Notes: generated by a model not told the origin, from the sequence alone. Shown: positions 1-13,360, counted from the stretch's first letter. The stretch is 64,000 bases of DNA from Lepas anatifera (GCA_034440635.1 JAOTON010000771.1:62001-126000); one strand, 5' to 3'. Numbers and translations are program-made.

Positions 1-64
1 GTTTTTCTGCTATCTCGAAAAAACCTTAGGGGGCCATCAATGGCCCCCGGAGGGCGAGGGTTAA
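1..64. mobile_element. Right end of a TTAA-flanked MITE
   Basis: A GC-rich inverted tip (GGGGGCCATCAATGGCCCCC) is followed by GAGGGCGAGGG and TTAA at 61-64. The same tip recurs at 835-900. The left part of the copy lies outside the window. Confidence 0.5.
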
Positions 65-900
65 GTTAGGTCACGATAGGCTATTTTCACTAAAATTTGC
101 AATGCTCAAGAAAACTTGGCATAATTTTTATACCATTAGAGCTATTGAGATCTGGTAAAGTACATTTGATATGGAAATGTCCGACCTTTTCCCGCTATGT
201 GGAACGTAATGACCTCCCTCCATTGTTTTGACCTCCAGAGGTCACCTCGTTACCTAATTTGACCTGAGGTCACAAAAGGTCAGAAAGTGACTTTGCCGTA
301 TAGCAAATGAAAGCCAGTGACGAGACATACACGAAGATGTTTGATTCAGAGCTCTAGCTTATTAGGTCAAAGGTTATTGTCAAAATACTGTATTTGGCCG
401 GTGACCTTGGATGACCTTGGATAGCTCAATGGGCAAATATGGCCCCTGGGATCCGTGGAAGGGTGTCAAAGAACGCTTTTTTGAGCAAGCTGGACATTTG
501 AAATCGTTTTTGTGACTTTTAGATCATAAGACAGCTTTTCTCCATACTTTTTTAATGGGAGAGATCACCTCGTGACCTGACCTCAGGTCACGAAATAGAA
601 AAAATCCCGGATATAAATTTTGTAGATCCTGGAGGGGTCATGAAGTATAGGAAGGTTGAAATCGATCGAATAAGAAATGTAGCTCCTATAGAGCTCAAAA
701 GTTGAAGTGAGGTGACCTTGGTTGACCTCGCCTGGTGACCTGACCTTGGGTGAACCGGGGTAAGAAATTTCAGGGATGGTGGGAACATGATGGGCTAAGA
801 GGAAGAGCCTTCGACCGCGGAGCTGCGCATCGTCGTTTTTCTGCAATCCCGTTAAAAACCTTATGGGGGCCATCGGTGGCCCCGATGGGGCGAGGGTTAA
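65..900. mobile_element. Second TTAA MITE copy, GGTCA-rich, left end not recognised
   Basis: The right end at 835-896 (GGGGGCCATCGGTGGCCCC...GGGGCGAGGG, then TTAA at 897-900) matches the end at 1-64. The body is filled with AGGTCA/TGACCT words like the better-preserved MITEs at 40-44 kb. No clear left terminus is seen, so the start is approximate. Confidence 0.4.
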
Positions 901-2640
901 AACAAGAACCCAAAGCCAGCACGACAGCTTGTCTGGGAAAGTTCCAGTTCCTCTACAAGCCCTTGAACCGGAAGCGCTTCGTGAAAAAGGTCTAGGCACC
1001 TACTACCCGAGTGCACTCGGGCCTTCCAGGTGAACCCCCAAAACTGGACCCAATCCAACCCCAGCCCAGACCGCTCCAAACACAAAAGGCTAACTCGGAC
1101 ACGCTTCCCGCACCAAACGCCGATCAGCAGCCATCCTTCGGCCATCGACAGGCGTGACGAGCCGTCGACAGGCCGTTTTCCACTAAGAAGTGAAAAAATT
1201 TACCACAGAGCTATTCGATGCGAGGGAACGGTTAGAAAAGACGTAACTAACAAGAATGTATGGAAATAAATAGTGTGGGCCTGAATGTTTGCATGACGTA
1301 TTGACACCGAATGAACAGTTTTAAAACTGCTCTTAATTGTGGGTCCCTTGGGCTGGGGCCCACCTTGAGGTGGGTCACCTCCGGGGTTGCCCCCACCCCA
1401 CTTTTCAATCGGTTCCCCTGTTGTTCAATGTGTGGGAAGACTTCAAGCTAAATAGTTTGAGCCCACAATTGAAGTCCTCGTTGAGTCCCAGTTAAAAGTC
1501 AATGAGATTAAATGGATTACGGTCTAAACTGATTTTTGGAGCATGTTAAATTCTACCATAGGAGCGCGAAGGGCTAGATCAAAATAAAGACGTTTCAGAA
1601 TGATTCCATCAAGAGCTTTCAGATTATGTATAATTTGTCTCGATAAAGCACAGGGGAGCGATCTAGATCGCTGACCCAGCTGGGTCTGCAAAAAACAAAG
1701 GGATTGCCGTTAAGTTCATCGCTATCTAATGCCTAAGCCAGTGCTGGCACCGCAAAATGTCTTGGAGCGTTTTCGCATAATACTGTGTACAGTGTGTAGA
1801 CCAATTGCGTTCCAAATCAATGTGTCTCACAATTGAGGTCCTCGGTGGGAAGTTAATGGAATTGAATACACCACGGTGAGGACGGATTTTTCGGCAGAGT
1901 ATTTAAGACGCTGCCATCCATGCCAGATCCCGGAGACAGCCCGGCCCGCTGACGATGGAATCGCAGGTCAAGCTATTGGTGGCCACCACAGTCGGCTCTC
2001 GACAAGGCCACCAAAGTCACCACCACCACCTGACCCTGCACACAGCACGTTTTCCAGGGGCCGCACGGCTCGTCCTTCCATGAGGTTTGCGCTATGTATA
2101 GCAACGACTTTTCCAGGCGCCAGTGAATTAAAGACGGTCCTCAACTCCATATTCAACGTGGCCAACTAGTCTTCCACAACAGTACGCCGCCCTGGTCCGT
2201 TGAAGGGGCAGTCACAGGACCACGCCGCCAGATACCAAGGAGTGAGGTCATGTCCTGCACCGCCTAGGTCATCGCCGTCGCCCAAGCTGCGCAGCCCATC
2301 CCTCCATAGATAGTCTAGTGAGACCACATCATCGAAGTCGTCGCCGCCTCCACATCCACTAAGCTCGCACGTCTCCTGGTTTTACCCTCTGATAACACTG
2401 GTCAACAGCCAAAATGGATCCGGCACGTGAACACCTGTTTCTGCCTATTTCGATACCGCTGATTTCAAATTTAGTAACCGTTTTTTGCCATCGGACCTGG
2501 TTTTTTCTCCAGAGCATACCTGTTGTATAGCCCCTACACTTTCCACACACTGTCATCAGCCTAGCTTTTTGTGGAAAATATAGATCAAGGATGTCGAGAA
2601 TCCGGATTATCTGCACCCAGACAATGCAGCTTATCAATAT
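901..2640. other. Unannotated stretch
   Basis: No convincing gene, RNA or repeat boundary was found. Short open frames on both strands have no family signature. A GC-rich inverted segment near 1,345-1,415 (GGGCCCAC and relatives) may be another element tip. Confidence 0.4.
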
Positions 2641-3216
2641 ACATGTGAATTTATTGCAACGAAAGACTACCTCGCATTCAAGTGCATGAACATTGTACAT
2701 TGAACAAGGTTTGCGCTCGGTCGCACAAGCTCGGTGGCATTGCAGACCGAGAGGTGAAGTCGCAACATTATATGATGATTTTATGTCAGAGTCACCTCCC
2801 TTCAAGGTCGAGTCTAAATAAAAAGTCACAGGTCAAGGTCATACCACCATTTCAAGGTCAATGACCCTAATGCCTTTGCTCGGATGATACCACCTAATAT
2901 GACGTATATCATGCTATGACGTCATACGCTAGGTCACTCAATCTTGAGCTCAAAGTCGCAGGTTCAAGACAAAGGTCATGGGTCAAGGTCAAACCTTATT
3001 TTTCGCCCGATGGTTGCCATAGTGCTAGTTGCAATACACGGTATACGCAAAATGTAATATTTTGACGTCAAAGGCAGGGGCGGATCTAGGATTTTTCGCT
3101 AGGGGGGCCGCAGCGCTGGGGGCGCCACTTTCATGGCCAGGGGGCGCCATTTTTAGGCCAGCTGGGGACGCCAAATGTTTTGTTCTTTACCCATTTTTGC
3201 GAACTGAATCAGTTAA

Positions 3217-3967
3217 CCCGCGCCCCGGTGGGCCTCCGGGTCACCTTCGCCCTGGTGGGGGTGTTGAACACCCCCTCTCGAACTCGGCCCCTATGCAGGA
3301 TAGCGAAAAAACGCGAACCCTGATGGATAGCTCATACAAATTCATGAAGACACTATATCCGTCACTTTTTGGCTCAGGTCAACATTGAGGTCATGACAGG
3401 TCAAAGAAGTTGGCATTTTGAGCAAAGCTGTTGGACTCTAGCGTCTGACAGCGTTGAGTTAGAATAATTTTGTAGGCATTGTTTGCTCTCTCTCGTCACG
3501 GCGAATCGAATGATGTATAATATGAGCATACTAGGTCAAAACACAAATCACCTGACCTCAGGACATTGAAGTATTATCACCTTTATCTACACAAATACAG
3601 TCCATTTTCTGTTTTCCTCTGAATTTCCAATGGAGAGGTCATGGTCCGTATTTGACCTTATGTCATCGATATGAAAAATCCCGGAACTTTTTGGAGAGCT
3701 CGGTGGGGCCATTATGTGTTATAAGTTTCAATCCGATACATTCACCCATTTCCTACTTATGCCACCTTCAACATGTTTTGAGGTAAGGTTACTTGACCTG
3801 CACTGATGACCTGACCTGAGATGACCCAAGCTTAAAATTTTGGGGAGACTTGCGAAATCAATCAAGAATAAGCTGTGCCAAGTACGGTGGCGCTTCGCGT
3901 CGCCGTTTTTTTCTTGCCGCCCGAAAAATCTGAGGGGGTGTTCAAACAGCCCCCACTGGGGCGGGGG
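3217..3967 (+). mobile_element. TTAA MITE (short copy of the 41,220-42,133 family)
   Basis: It begins CCCGCGCCCCGGTGGG after TTAA (3,213-3,216) and ends in GGGGCGGGGG followed by TCAA, a decayed TTAA. It aligns with 41,220-42,133 over most of its length (for example the GAATCGAATGATGTATAATATGA-like region, split here for brevity) but lacks internal sequence. It is nested in the 8.9-kb hAT-like element. Confidence 0.75.
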
Positions 3968-3971
3968 TCAA

Positions 3972-5030
3972 AGAGGTAATTAGTTTCATATCTCCTTTAA
4001 AAAAATTGGGAAACATAGCTTTGAATGTATCTAAAATACATCTCAGCAGTGGTAAAAAGTGAATGTATCTCTTTGGCGTTTATTTTATTGATGCACAGGA
4101 AACCACTGCTAGTAAAGACATTTTGGGACCCGGGGAGACTGCATGGGGACTATTTTGTCCCCAATCGGTGATCAAAATTATCTTCATAAGCCTTAAACAG
4201 TTTGTAGAAGACCAACGAATATTTAGAATAGGCCCGTCTCGTTCAATGGGCCTACGTTTGTCATTGGGGATTAGATTTCTACAGGACATGTCAGATCAAA
4301 TCCCGATACACTTTGGGAAGCCCCATGATGGTTACATGGACTACTGATTTTGTTTATATGATGATGATTAGCACACAGGGCCTTCACTAGCCATAAGGGT
4401 CTAATAAACCACTAGGTCAGAGCAATGATCCCAGTTCCCTTCAATCTGAGCTAGCCAGCCAAGAAGGATCTATGACTTAAGTTCATGGACTTTGGCTTAC
4501 TTCAAGACCCCAGTTATTGTAAACCTTTCTAAGGCTATATTCTATATTCCCTCCTAAGACTTGACTGAGAGAAGCAACTTGCCGTATTCAATGTGGTACT
4601 TTGACCACCTTCCGTGCGTAGCCACGCTCGACGTAGAACAAGCGTACCCTGGATGCAAAGGGACCAGTACCGACCTAGCCTACGCAGAATATCAGCATAC
4701 CGATCTAAGGTGCGCTGTACGATCACAATGCTGATTTGACCCCACCTGCGCAGTGCGGGCGCATGCTAGAAATCAGAATAAAATATCGACGTGCGTGCGC
4801 CCATTCTTATGTACTCTTGGCATAATGATACGGCCCCTGGCGACCCTAAGGCAAGCAGAGGCCCAGTTTAGGGATACTCCACATCAGAGATCAACTCGGG
4901 AAATATGTTTAACTGGCAAATTAGATCCTAATGGATTTAAGGGTCCCACCAGTCCCACTCACAGCAGTCAAAGACCGTCATGGATGGTTCCCCGCCTGGA
5001 TGCAGGGGGCCCAGCGACCTCCCGATTAGA
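3972..5030. other. Unannotated interior of the hAT-like element
   Basis: A 94-codon open frame at 4,063-4,347 and others show no family signature. No transposase motif is seen. A TGACCT-rich segment surrounds 5,030. Confidence 0.35.
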
Positions 5031-5620
5031 CCTCAGGTCACCTCATGACCTTCCACAAGAATATGACAGGCCTTACTGGTCACGCAAAGACCTGTTGGTT
5101 CCGGAGTACCCTTTTTATAGACTGTGCGTTCAGTTCCAAATATATATTTACGATACAGAGTGCTCTTATGGTTACCGAGGGTATCGCCCTGTCCGACAAA
5201 AAGACGTGCTGGCAAGACATGGCCCGGACTGCGACCGAAAGATCTGTTAGTTACAGAGATCCCTGTTGACCTAAGATTGCCCTATTGATAACGAGGAGAC
5301 TCCTGGTCCCAAAGGACCTGCTGACCGTAGAGGGCCCTACTTGTCACAGCATCCCCCGCTGGCCGCAGAGGGCATTCTCGGTGGCAGACAGGAGGCTCTT
5401 CTGACTGCATTGGGCCCTGCCGACCACGGAATGACGTGCTGGTCATGCTTGTCACAGAGGGCCCTGTTGAAAACAGGTGAACCACCTGATAAAAGAGTGT
5501 TCTTTTGCCCCTAGGCGCCCCTGACGGTCACATATAGGGCGTCGCTTGCCGCAGAGAGTCACGCTTGTAACAGCAAGTCATGCTGGTCCCTGAGGTTTAC
5601 TGTTGGTCATAGATTGGCGT
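5030..5620. repeat. Degenerate minisatellite (CACAGAGGGCCCTG words)
   Basis: Phrases such as CACAGAGGGCCCTGTTGA, CCTGCTGACC and GCTGGTCATGC recur at irregular spacing of about 36-45 bp. It is too diverged for exact copy counts. The open frames across it are repeat-driven. Confidence 0.5.
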
Positions 5621-6231
5621 AGCCCGGCTGCCCTTCGCGCGATCTTTTCCCTTCGAGTGCCTTTCATGCGACTGCGCTAGTCGCCCCACCCCTTTGCTAC
5701 GTTTCTGTTGCTCCCTACTTTAGTTTCATCACCCAATCAACTCTCCTTCCCCGATCACCAAGGCATTTTCCAGCTCTATCAAACCGGCAGCAAACTCAAC
5801 CTATCCAAGGTGATGATGTTAGAGATCGCACCTGACCAACACTGACCGAGCTTATCTATCACTGATCAACAACCGAGAGGGCTGGGTACATGGACGATCC
5901 AGGATTTCGATAATCGGAAGCGAAGTCTCCGGGGGCGGTCAGACTACCATTTGGGTTCAGCCTTTGGTATCATGGATCTTTGTGATACTAATTTTGCGTA
6001 TTTGTGATGCCATTTGAAAAAGTGCCGATTAAAAAAAAAACACGTTGCCAAGAAAAGGAAGAATTTCTCAAAGTCCCTCTAGTTAAGCAAGCAACAATGA
6101 AACAGGGCACCTTCTACCTGGATTACGTTTTGAAGCAGACTTTGCGCAGAGACGGCCTTTGGAGATTTTACGAAACCAGTCGTTGTAGTTTACCCTGTCT
6201 GCGCAGAGCGGATAGTGTTAAATCCCAGCCA

Positions 6232-6640
6232 GAGGTACAGGCTGGGAAAAAGTGTTTATTAATGATTGATCAGATTAACTAGCTCAAAGAGATGTTTTGA
6301 TTTTAGGGGTACGTACTGGGGTTGGGGTTTTTGAAATATGCAACTAATTATTGATAATACTTTTCTGCAGCTAGACGTATAACCATTCAACACTTAACGT
6401 TGGGCTAGAGGTACAGGCTGAGGAAAAGTATTTACCAATGATTGTTCACATTAACTAGCTATAAAAGTTGCTTTTGTTTAAGAGGCACATACTAAGGGCA
6501 AGGGTTGTTGAATAAGTATAATGTAAAATTTATAATGTTTTTTTTTACAGCCACACGTATACTCTTTCGACGCTTAACGTTGGGCCAGAGGAGCAGGCTG
6601 TGGGAAATGGGTTTATCAATTACAAAAAAGTTGACCTTGA
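6232..6640. repeat. About 175-bp tandem repeat, 2.3 copies
   Basis: Units start at about 6,232, 6,408 and 6,584. Each has AGAGGTACAGGCTG (or a variant), a TTAATTGAT-type AT-rich middle, CTGCAG or TTACAGC, and CACTTAACGTTGGGC. The third copy is partial. Confidence 0.75.
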
Positions 6641-7739
6641 CCACTAGGTACAATCTTAACTAAATAATTCGAGGGAGGCTTTTATTGTAAAAATATAGCA
6701 TCATCTTAAAGGGGAAAGTATGCAGTCTTTACACCGAATTAGTATCACGTCTACTAGTGCTTAATAGGTAGTTTTTGGTTAGCATTTTAGCTGCAGTCGA
6801 CGGAAAAATAGTAAATAAGAATAACATAAATATTCAAATAACCGATTAAGGTACTTCAGCGAGTTTTTCACTGTTAATCAAAAGCTACTGTTTGGCTGAA
6901 ATAATAGAAAAGACTGTCACAAATACTGCTCTAGGTTTGTCGTATTGTCGGCATTACTTTTAGGTTAGAGGTACCAATATGGTTGTTGTCACGACATCCA
7001 ATCTTATTTTTAACGATTCATTCTAAAAGGCATTTTTGTGTGAAGCTCAATTCGAGGTCTGGCTATACTAGGACTGAGAATTATTGATATTAACTCCACG
7101 ATTCTGATGAAGGGCTGTGCCCGAATATATAATCTTCAGTGTTTTTTACATTTCCGGATTCGAGGGGAGAGGCCAGGGAACATCTTAACAACTCATCATC
7201 ATGCTCCTCGCCGCAGCACTTCAAAACTTATCAACGTTTAAATCCATAATATTCTACATAAGGCGAAACTTTTTGCTGTTTACAAACTTGTGGGAGAGGA
7301 CGCAACCGAAATTCTGCAGGTGCCTTCTGCCGAGCTCTCAATGTTTTTTTTACACAGATGTCGTGGGAATTTCGCATTGCTGTCTGGACACAGCCTTTCA
7401 TTAGTGGCACTGCGAAAAAAACACCTCGGCAAAATAAGTAAATGATCGAAGTCAACAGCGTATTGGGTTATCAGTAGATCCGGAATGTTTTTTAAAAACA
7501 TTTAAGGGATATTGGTATATGTGCTCAAAATTTGCTTCACAAAAAAACATTATCTTTACCAGTCCCCTATTTTCCATCGTAGCATATTCTTGTCGCAAAA
7601 GACAACACAACCACATATCGGACGGGCACAAGACCACACATCGGATGGGCATGAATGCGCCCTGGGGGACCATGCGTGGTAACGGAGCAAAATGACACTG
7701 ATCGATACCCAAAGCAAACATTAAAAGAACTCGGGGCAA

Positions 7740-8530
7740 TTGTTACCACTCAAAGCTGAGAGCTGTCCATGTGCCATGGGAGTGTCATGTTGCAGTGGGA
7801 TGCCCTAAGGCTGAAAAAGAGCGGCTAATCGTGAAATTGGGACACCCGAACACAAAGTAGAGGACATCCGAAGTTGAAGGCGGTACACGTAAAAGTGGGG
7901 CGCCCCAAGGCTAAGAAAGAACAGACAATTGTGGAAAATGGGCGCGCAATCATGCACTAGAGGGCAGTCAAAAGTGGATGAGAGCGATCAATTTTGCGGT
8001 GGGCCGCTGTAGAGCTAAAAGGGACGGTCAATCATGATATAGGGGTTCTGAACCACAAAGCGGAGGGCAGCCAGAGGTGAATGAGGGCAGTCCACGGTGA
8101 AGTAGGGTGCTCTAAGGCTGCACAAGACCGGCCAGCGGTGGAGAAGGTGCGCACAATCATACAGAAGAGAGCGGCTAAAAATGGATGAGGGCAGTCCATG
8201 TTGCAGTGGGGCACCCTAGGGCTGAAAAGCGGGTCAATTGTGAAAACGGGGAGCCCAGTCACAAAGTTAAGGGCGCATGCAGGTAAATGACGGTGGTCCA
8301 CGTCGCAGAGGTCCGCCAAGCGCTGAAAAAGTGGCCAAACGTGAAAAATGGAGTTCCCTACCATAAAATAGAGGGCGCCCGGAGGTAAGTGAGGGGTCCA
8401 CATTGAAGTGAGGCACCTTAGATCTGCAGAGGAGCGACCAATAGTGGAGAACAGGAGAACAGGCGTCTAACCATAAGGAAGAGGGCGTCAAAAAATCGAT
8501 GAGGGAGGTTTACGTTGACGTGTGACGCCT
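7740..8530. repeat. Diverged forerunner of the GGCGCC tandem array
   Basis: Words such as GGGGCGCCCC, GAGGGCAGTC and GTGGATGAGGGCAGTCC recur every 30-70 bp, less regularly than in the array downstream. Long minus-strand frames across it come from the absence of stops in the repeat. Confidence 0.55.
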
Positions 8531-9239
8531 ATTAGTGACCCGTGGGCATGATATATGAGGGGGTGCTAGGTTTATAAATGAGTTCAGTGGTGATGCAGCA
8601 TGGGAGTGCCAAAAGTTCAGTGTGGTACAGTGGTACACCCTGTGGGACGCCGGTGGTCTATAGCGGGGGAAAGTGTGGTGAGTTAGTTAGTTATTTGGGC
8701 TTTCGGGGCGAGGGATGGTAATGGTGATAGTGCATCGGGGGGGGGACGCTGATACTTCGCCGAGGCGATACCGAGACTGGAGTTATGGATACCGGTGCTG
8801 TAGGCAAGGGGCGCCTGCGGTACATAGGCGTGGAACCGTCAGTTGAGCGTCTGTGGGAGCAAATAATCCATAATAGGGACACTGGTAGGGTAACAACAGG
8901 GTAGAAGGGGGGGTACACGAATAGGGCACTGATTGGGGAACAGGGAGGAGAAGACGGTGCATGGGAAGAGCGCTGACGGCGCAATTTGGTCATCAAGGAG
9001 AAACCGAAGCTGAAGTTTGGAGCTTCCGGTGATACAGCTTGGGGGTACTTGCATTCAGTGAAATTTGTGGGAGCTGTCAAGGGGAGGCGCTGGTAAGACA
9101 ACGGGCCACGTTTGGGATGCAAGAAATGCAAAGTAAAGAGAAGCTGCATGGGGTTTCTGGCAGGGATGTGTTGGTACGTTCATGGAGCTAACGATAGGCA
9201 CCCATCATGCACCATGGAGGCGGTTGAGGCACAGAGCAT

Positions 9240-11850
9240 GCCGTCAAAAAATGGGGCGCCCATAGTGCCGCGTGTCGGGGGTAGAGAGGGGGGGGGGGGT
9301 GCTGGGCACCGGTATCGCAAAAGTAAGATACCAATGATGCATCAAATAATCAGCAGAAACGTGTGGGCGCCTATAGTGAAGTGTGGGGGCACCAATGGAG
9401 CGAAAGAAAAGCAGCAATGTGTATCATGGGGGCCGCCAGACCGAGCGGTTTGTCGAAATTTGGGGGCGCTCCCGATGAGCCCACTGCGGGAGATGAAGGC
9501 ACCGGTGGAGCATAGCACAGGCACCAATGATTCATTATGGGGGCGCCAGTGATACAGACCGATATGTCAAAAGATGGTCTGGGGGAGGGCGCCCATAACG
9601 CTAAAAGCAGACAACAATAATGCATCATAAGGGTGGAGCTCGAGTGGTATAGGAGGTGCTGTTGAAAGGTGAAGACCCCCTCAATGGGGCATGGGGGCAC
9701 CGTTTGAGATTGAAAAGAAACGCACCAATTATGCACCATGGGGGAGCCAGAGGCAAGGAGCGGGTCCAAAAAGTAGGGGGCGCCCACAGTGAAGCGTGGG
9801 GGCGCCGGTGGAGTGCACAGAAGACATTAATGATGCCCAATGGATGCGCCGGTGGTACATGAGGGTTCCAAACGGTGGGGCGCCCACAGTGACGCGTGGG
9901 GGCGCCGTTGGAGCAAAAACGAGACATCAATCCTGCACCATGGAGGCGGCAGTGGTATAGAGCGGATTTTCCGAAGGTGGGGGCGCCCGTGGTGAGGATT
10001 GGGGCGCCAATAGTTTATAGAGGGATGCCAAGAAGTGAGAGAGCCTACGATGAGGCTTGGTGGGCGCCGGTTCAGTGAAACGAAGGCATCAATGATGCCC
10101 AATTGGGGCGCCGGTGGTACATGCGGGGTTCCAAAGATGGGGCGCCCACAGTGACCCGTGGGGGCGCCGTTGGAGCAAAAACGAGACATCAATGCTGCAC
10201 CATGGAGGCGCCAGTGATATAGAGCAGATTTTTAGAAGATGGGGGCGCCCGTAGTGAAGAGTGGGGCGCCGGTAGTATATATCGGGATGTCAAGAGGTGG
10301 AAAAGGCTTGGGGGCGCCAGTGGAGTGAAATGAAGGCACCAATGATGCCCAATGGGGGCACCGGTGGTACATGCGGGGTTCCAAAAGATGGGGCGCCCAC
10401 AGTGACGCGTGGGGGGCGCCGTTGGAGCAAAAACGAGACATCAATGCTGCACCATGGAGGCGCCAGTGGTATAGAGCGGATTGTTAGAAGGTGGTGGCGG
10501 TCGTAGTGGGGAGTGGGGATCCAGAAGTACATAGCGGGGAGACAGAGTGCGGGCTCCACTGGTATAAAACGGGCTGGTAAAGGGTGAAGACCCCCTCAGT
10601 GAGGCATGGGGCGCCATTTGAGCAAAAAGGCACCAATGATGTACCACGGGGGCGCAAATGGTAAAGAGCGGCTCTAAAAGCAGAGGCGCCCACGGTGAAG
10701 CGTGGGGGCGCCGGTGGAGTGCACAGAAGACATCAATGCCGCACCATGGAGGCACCAGTAGTATAGGACGGATTTTTAGAAGATGGGGGCGCCCGTCGTG
10801 AAGAGTGGGGCGAAGATAGTATATAGCGAGATGTCAAGAGATGTAAGAGGCTTGGGGGCGCCTTTGGAGTGAAACGAAGGCACCAATGATGTCCAATGGG
10901 GGCGCCGGTGGTACATGCGGGGTTCCAAAAGATGGGGTGCCCACAGTGACGCGTGGGGGCGCCGTTGGAGCAAAAACACGAGACATCAATGCTGCACCAT
11001 GGAGACGCCAGTAATATAGAGCGAATTGTTAGAAGGTGGAGGCGCCCGTAGTGGGGAGTGGGGAGAGAGAGTAGGGGCTCACTGGTATAAAACAGGCTGG
11101 TAAATGGTGAAGACCTCCTCAGTGAGGCATGGGAGCACCATTTAAGCAAAAAGGCGCCAATGATGTACAACGTGGGCGCCAATGGTGAAGATCGACTCTA
11201 AAAAGCAGAGGCGCCCACGGTGAAGCGTGGGGCGCCGGTGAAGTAAACAGAAGACGCAAATGATACCCAATGGAGGCGCCGGTGGTACATGCGGGTTCCA
11301 AACGGTGGGGCGCCCACAGTGACGCGTGGGGGCGCCGTTGGAGCAAAAACGAGACATCAGTGCTGCACCATGGAGGCGCCAGTGGTATAGAGCGGATTTT
11401 CCGAAGGTGGGGGCGCCCATATTGAGGATTGGGGCGCCAATAGTTTATAGCGGGATGCCAAGAAGTGGGAGAGCCCATGATGAGGCTTGGAGGGCGCCGG
11501 TGGAGTGAAACGAAGGCACCAATGATGCCCAATGGGAGCGCCGGTGGTACATGCGGGGTTCCAAACGATGGGGCGCCCACAGTGACGCGTGGGGGCGCCG
11601 CTGGAGCAAAGACGAGACATCAATGCTGCACCATGGAGGCGCCAGTGATATAGAGCGGATTTTGAGAAGGTGGGGGCGCTTGTAGTGAAGAGTGGGGCGC
11701 CGGTAGTATATACCGGGATGTCAAGAGGTGAAAGAGGCTTGGGGGCGTCGGTGGAGTGAAACAAGGGCACCAATGATGCACCATGGGGGCGCCAGTGATA
11801 CAGGGCGGGTTGTCAAAATGTGGTATTTGCATGGAGCAGAATTACCACGG
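9240..11850. repeat. GGCGCC-punctuated tandem array with higher-order period of about 250-370 bp
   Basis: Subunits of about 25-55 bp are separated by GGCGCC or GGGGGCGCC. They group into a higher-order unit marked by GACATCAATGCTGCACCATGG-like text (split: GACATCAATG then CTGCACCATGG) at about 9,922, 10,186, 10,437, 10,730, 10,982, 11,352 and 11,617, so the spacing is 250-370 bp. The unit also holds CCCACAGTGACGCGTGG, GGTGGTACATGCGGG and ACCAATGATGCCCAATGG. All long frames here are repeat artefacts. Confidence 0.85.
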
Positions 11851-12195
11851 GGCGCCAGTATTTCCGTTAGGCATACAAATGTGGAGCAAATGGAGGCGGC
11901 CCCCGAGGGTGCCTTAGTGCCGAGGGGGCGCCTTACCAGCGAGGGGGGGCCGCGGCCCCCGCGGCCCCCCCCTGGATCCGCCCCTGGTCAAAGGTCAATG
12001 CCCTTGAACGACCTTGGCCCAAAAATTTCAGAGAACATTGCCTCAGACCTTTTCTCTGTTACTTTAGGCCACTTTCTCTCCATATCCGGCTTCTCATCGC
12101 ATAATCACGGCATTTCCCAATGGCTACCCTGCACATACAGAATTTGACTTATATGGCCTCGTTTTACTTTGAATATATTGACCTAGGTCTATGAA

Positions 12196-13360
12196 AATCG
12201 GGTTTAAGGTAGAAAACCCTAGCCTCCACAAACATCTAAACGTTCATTTTCCTAGACCTCTTGGGTTTTGCACTGTCAATGTCACTGATGCTAAGAAGGC
12301 TTGTACAAAGACGACACACAGACATACTGGATCTCAAAATTCTGATCTGATACATTTCTGCTGCCAGATTCGTGTTCAGCGCCACAAATTACACTAGAAA
12401 CGGACTATTTTATATTGGACCACGACAAAAGTTAAATTTTGTTGACCAGTGTATTTGGTACTTACACAAACACCACCAGGAAGACCGCACAAGCTGCTAT
12501 TCTCAATATCTTACGTGGTCTTTTTACAGTCTTTGTACTTTGTAAGATCCCGTGGTTGCCCCAATCAGAAAATGAAGGCGGGCGAAGTCGACGTCATTAC
12601 CGAAGTGCCTCCGATTCGCACGCTCAGGAGCTCCGACTCTTCGGAAGAGGGCTAAAAGGATGGTGTACCACAGTGAACGATTGATGATGAAGAGGATGAT
12701 GCTGCTGATGATGACGCTGATGATGATGATGATGTTGATGGCGAGGGTGCTTTCACGGAAACAATTTTATGCGACATCATCAGTGTCTGTTTGCAACAAG
12801 TTTGAAATGTAGTACTTGCTAAAGTATCTATTTGTATTGCATTCACGCCTACCCGAATACATTGCCAAATTAACTTTGTTTTCATGAAATTTTAGGTGTA
12901 GAGCTTCCTTTAAGTGAAAAAGGCGTAAAAGCATTACGTGACGGTCTTTGGGTCATTTCCCGATAAGTTTGGGCGGCCCAAGACTTTTGTCCTGAAAAAC
13001 GATCATCGGCCGCACAGTGCAGTGGGGAAACTATCGAAATGCGCATATAGGTAAAGTGAAGTTATTCAATGACGAATGTATTCAGGTTTGCTTCTCGGAA
13101 GGGGCAGACTACTGCCTTACATGGTATCGAGAGGCGGGTGCCCTGGTCTTCATATTTGCATCAGCACGATTCGCACGTTGCTTGCAAGCTCTCAATGTGA
13201 AGAAGTTCGCAAAAAAGTTTTCGTCCTGTTCATTGTTGTTACTCACCCCTTTCCGTGTTAGAGCCGCAAACCCCGTGTTAGAGCCGCAAACCGTCTACGT
13301 AAGACACACTCCATACAGACTGCACTCACGATTCAATCTATTGTCATTCGGTTGGGATAT
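12196..13360. other. Unannotated stretch with a GAT-rich run
   Basis: No gene is recognised. A GAT/GAC trinucleotide run sits at 12,680-12,745 and would read as poly-Asp or poly-Ser in different frames. Confidence 0.4.

Larger units (their letters stand above)
3075..11986. mobile_element. 8.9-kb hAT-like non-autonomous transposon with internal satellite
   Basis: Terminal inverted repeats CAGGGGCGGATCTAGG (3,075) and, reversed, CAGGGGCGGATCCAGG (ending 11,986) are flanked by a perfect 8-bp duplication GTCAAAGG at 3,067-3,074 and 11,987-11,994. An 8-bp TSD with a CAGGG tip is the hAT pattern. No transposase frame is recognisable inside, so it looks non-autonomous. It carries a nested TTAA MITE (3,217-3,967), degenerate repeats (5,030-5,620), a 175-bp tandem repeat and a large GGCGCC array. 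The array's words also occur just inside the left tip (3,115-3,170). Confidence 0.85.
2720..12195. mobile_element. Old GGTCA-rich element split by an 8.9-kb insertion
   Basis: Bases 2,720-3,074 match about 40,380-40,715, and 11,995-12,195 match about 40,715-41,030, in the same order and orientation. Removing 3,075-11,986 plus one 8-bp duplication restores a continuous copy (AAAGGTCAATG joins directly). The copy at 40,154-41,176 therefore acts as an empty-site reference for the insertion. Outer limits are approximate. Confidence 0.7.

Noticed and set aside
7740..11850. Many overlapping minus-strand open frames of 60-153 codons rich in PHASLWAPH-type words
   Set aside because: They follow the GGCGCC tandem array, occur in several frames at once, and have no start, splice or family support.
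12652..12885. Ser-rich minus-strand ORF
   Set aside because: It comes from a GAT/ATC trinucleotide run without other coding evidence.
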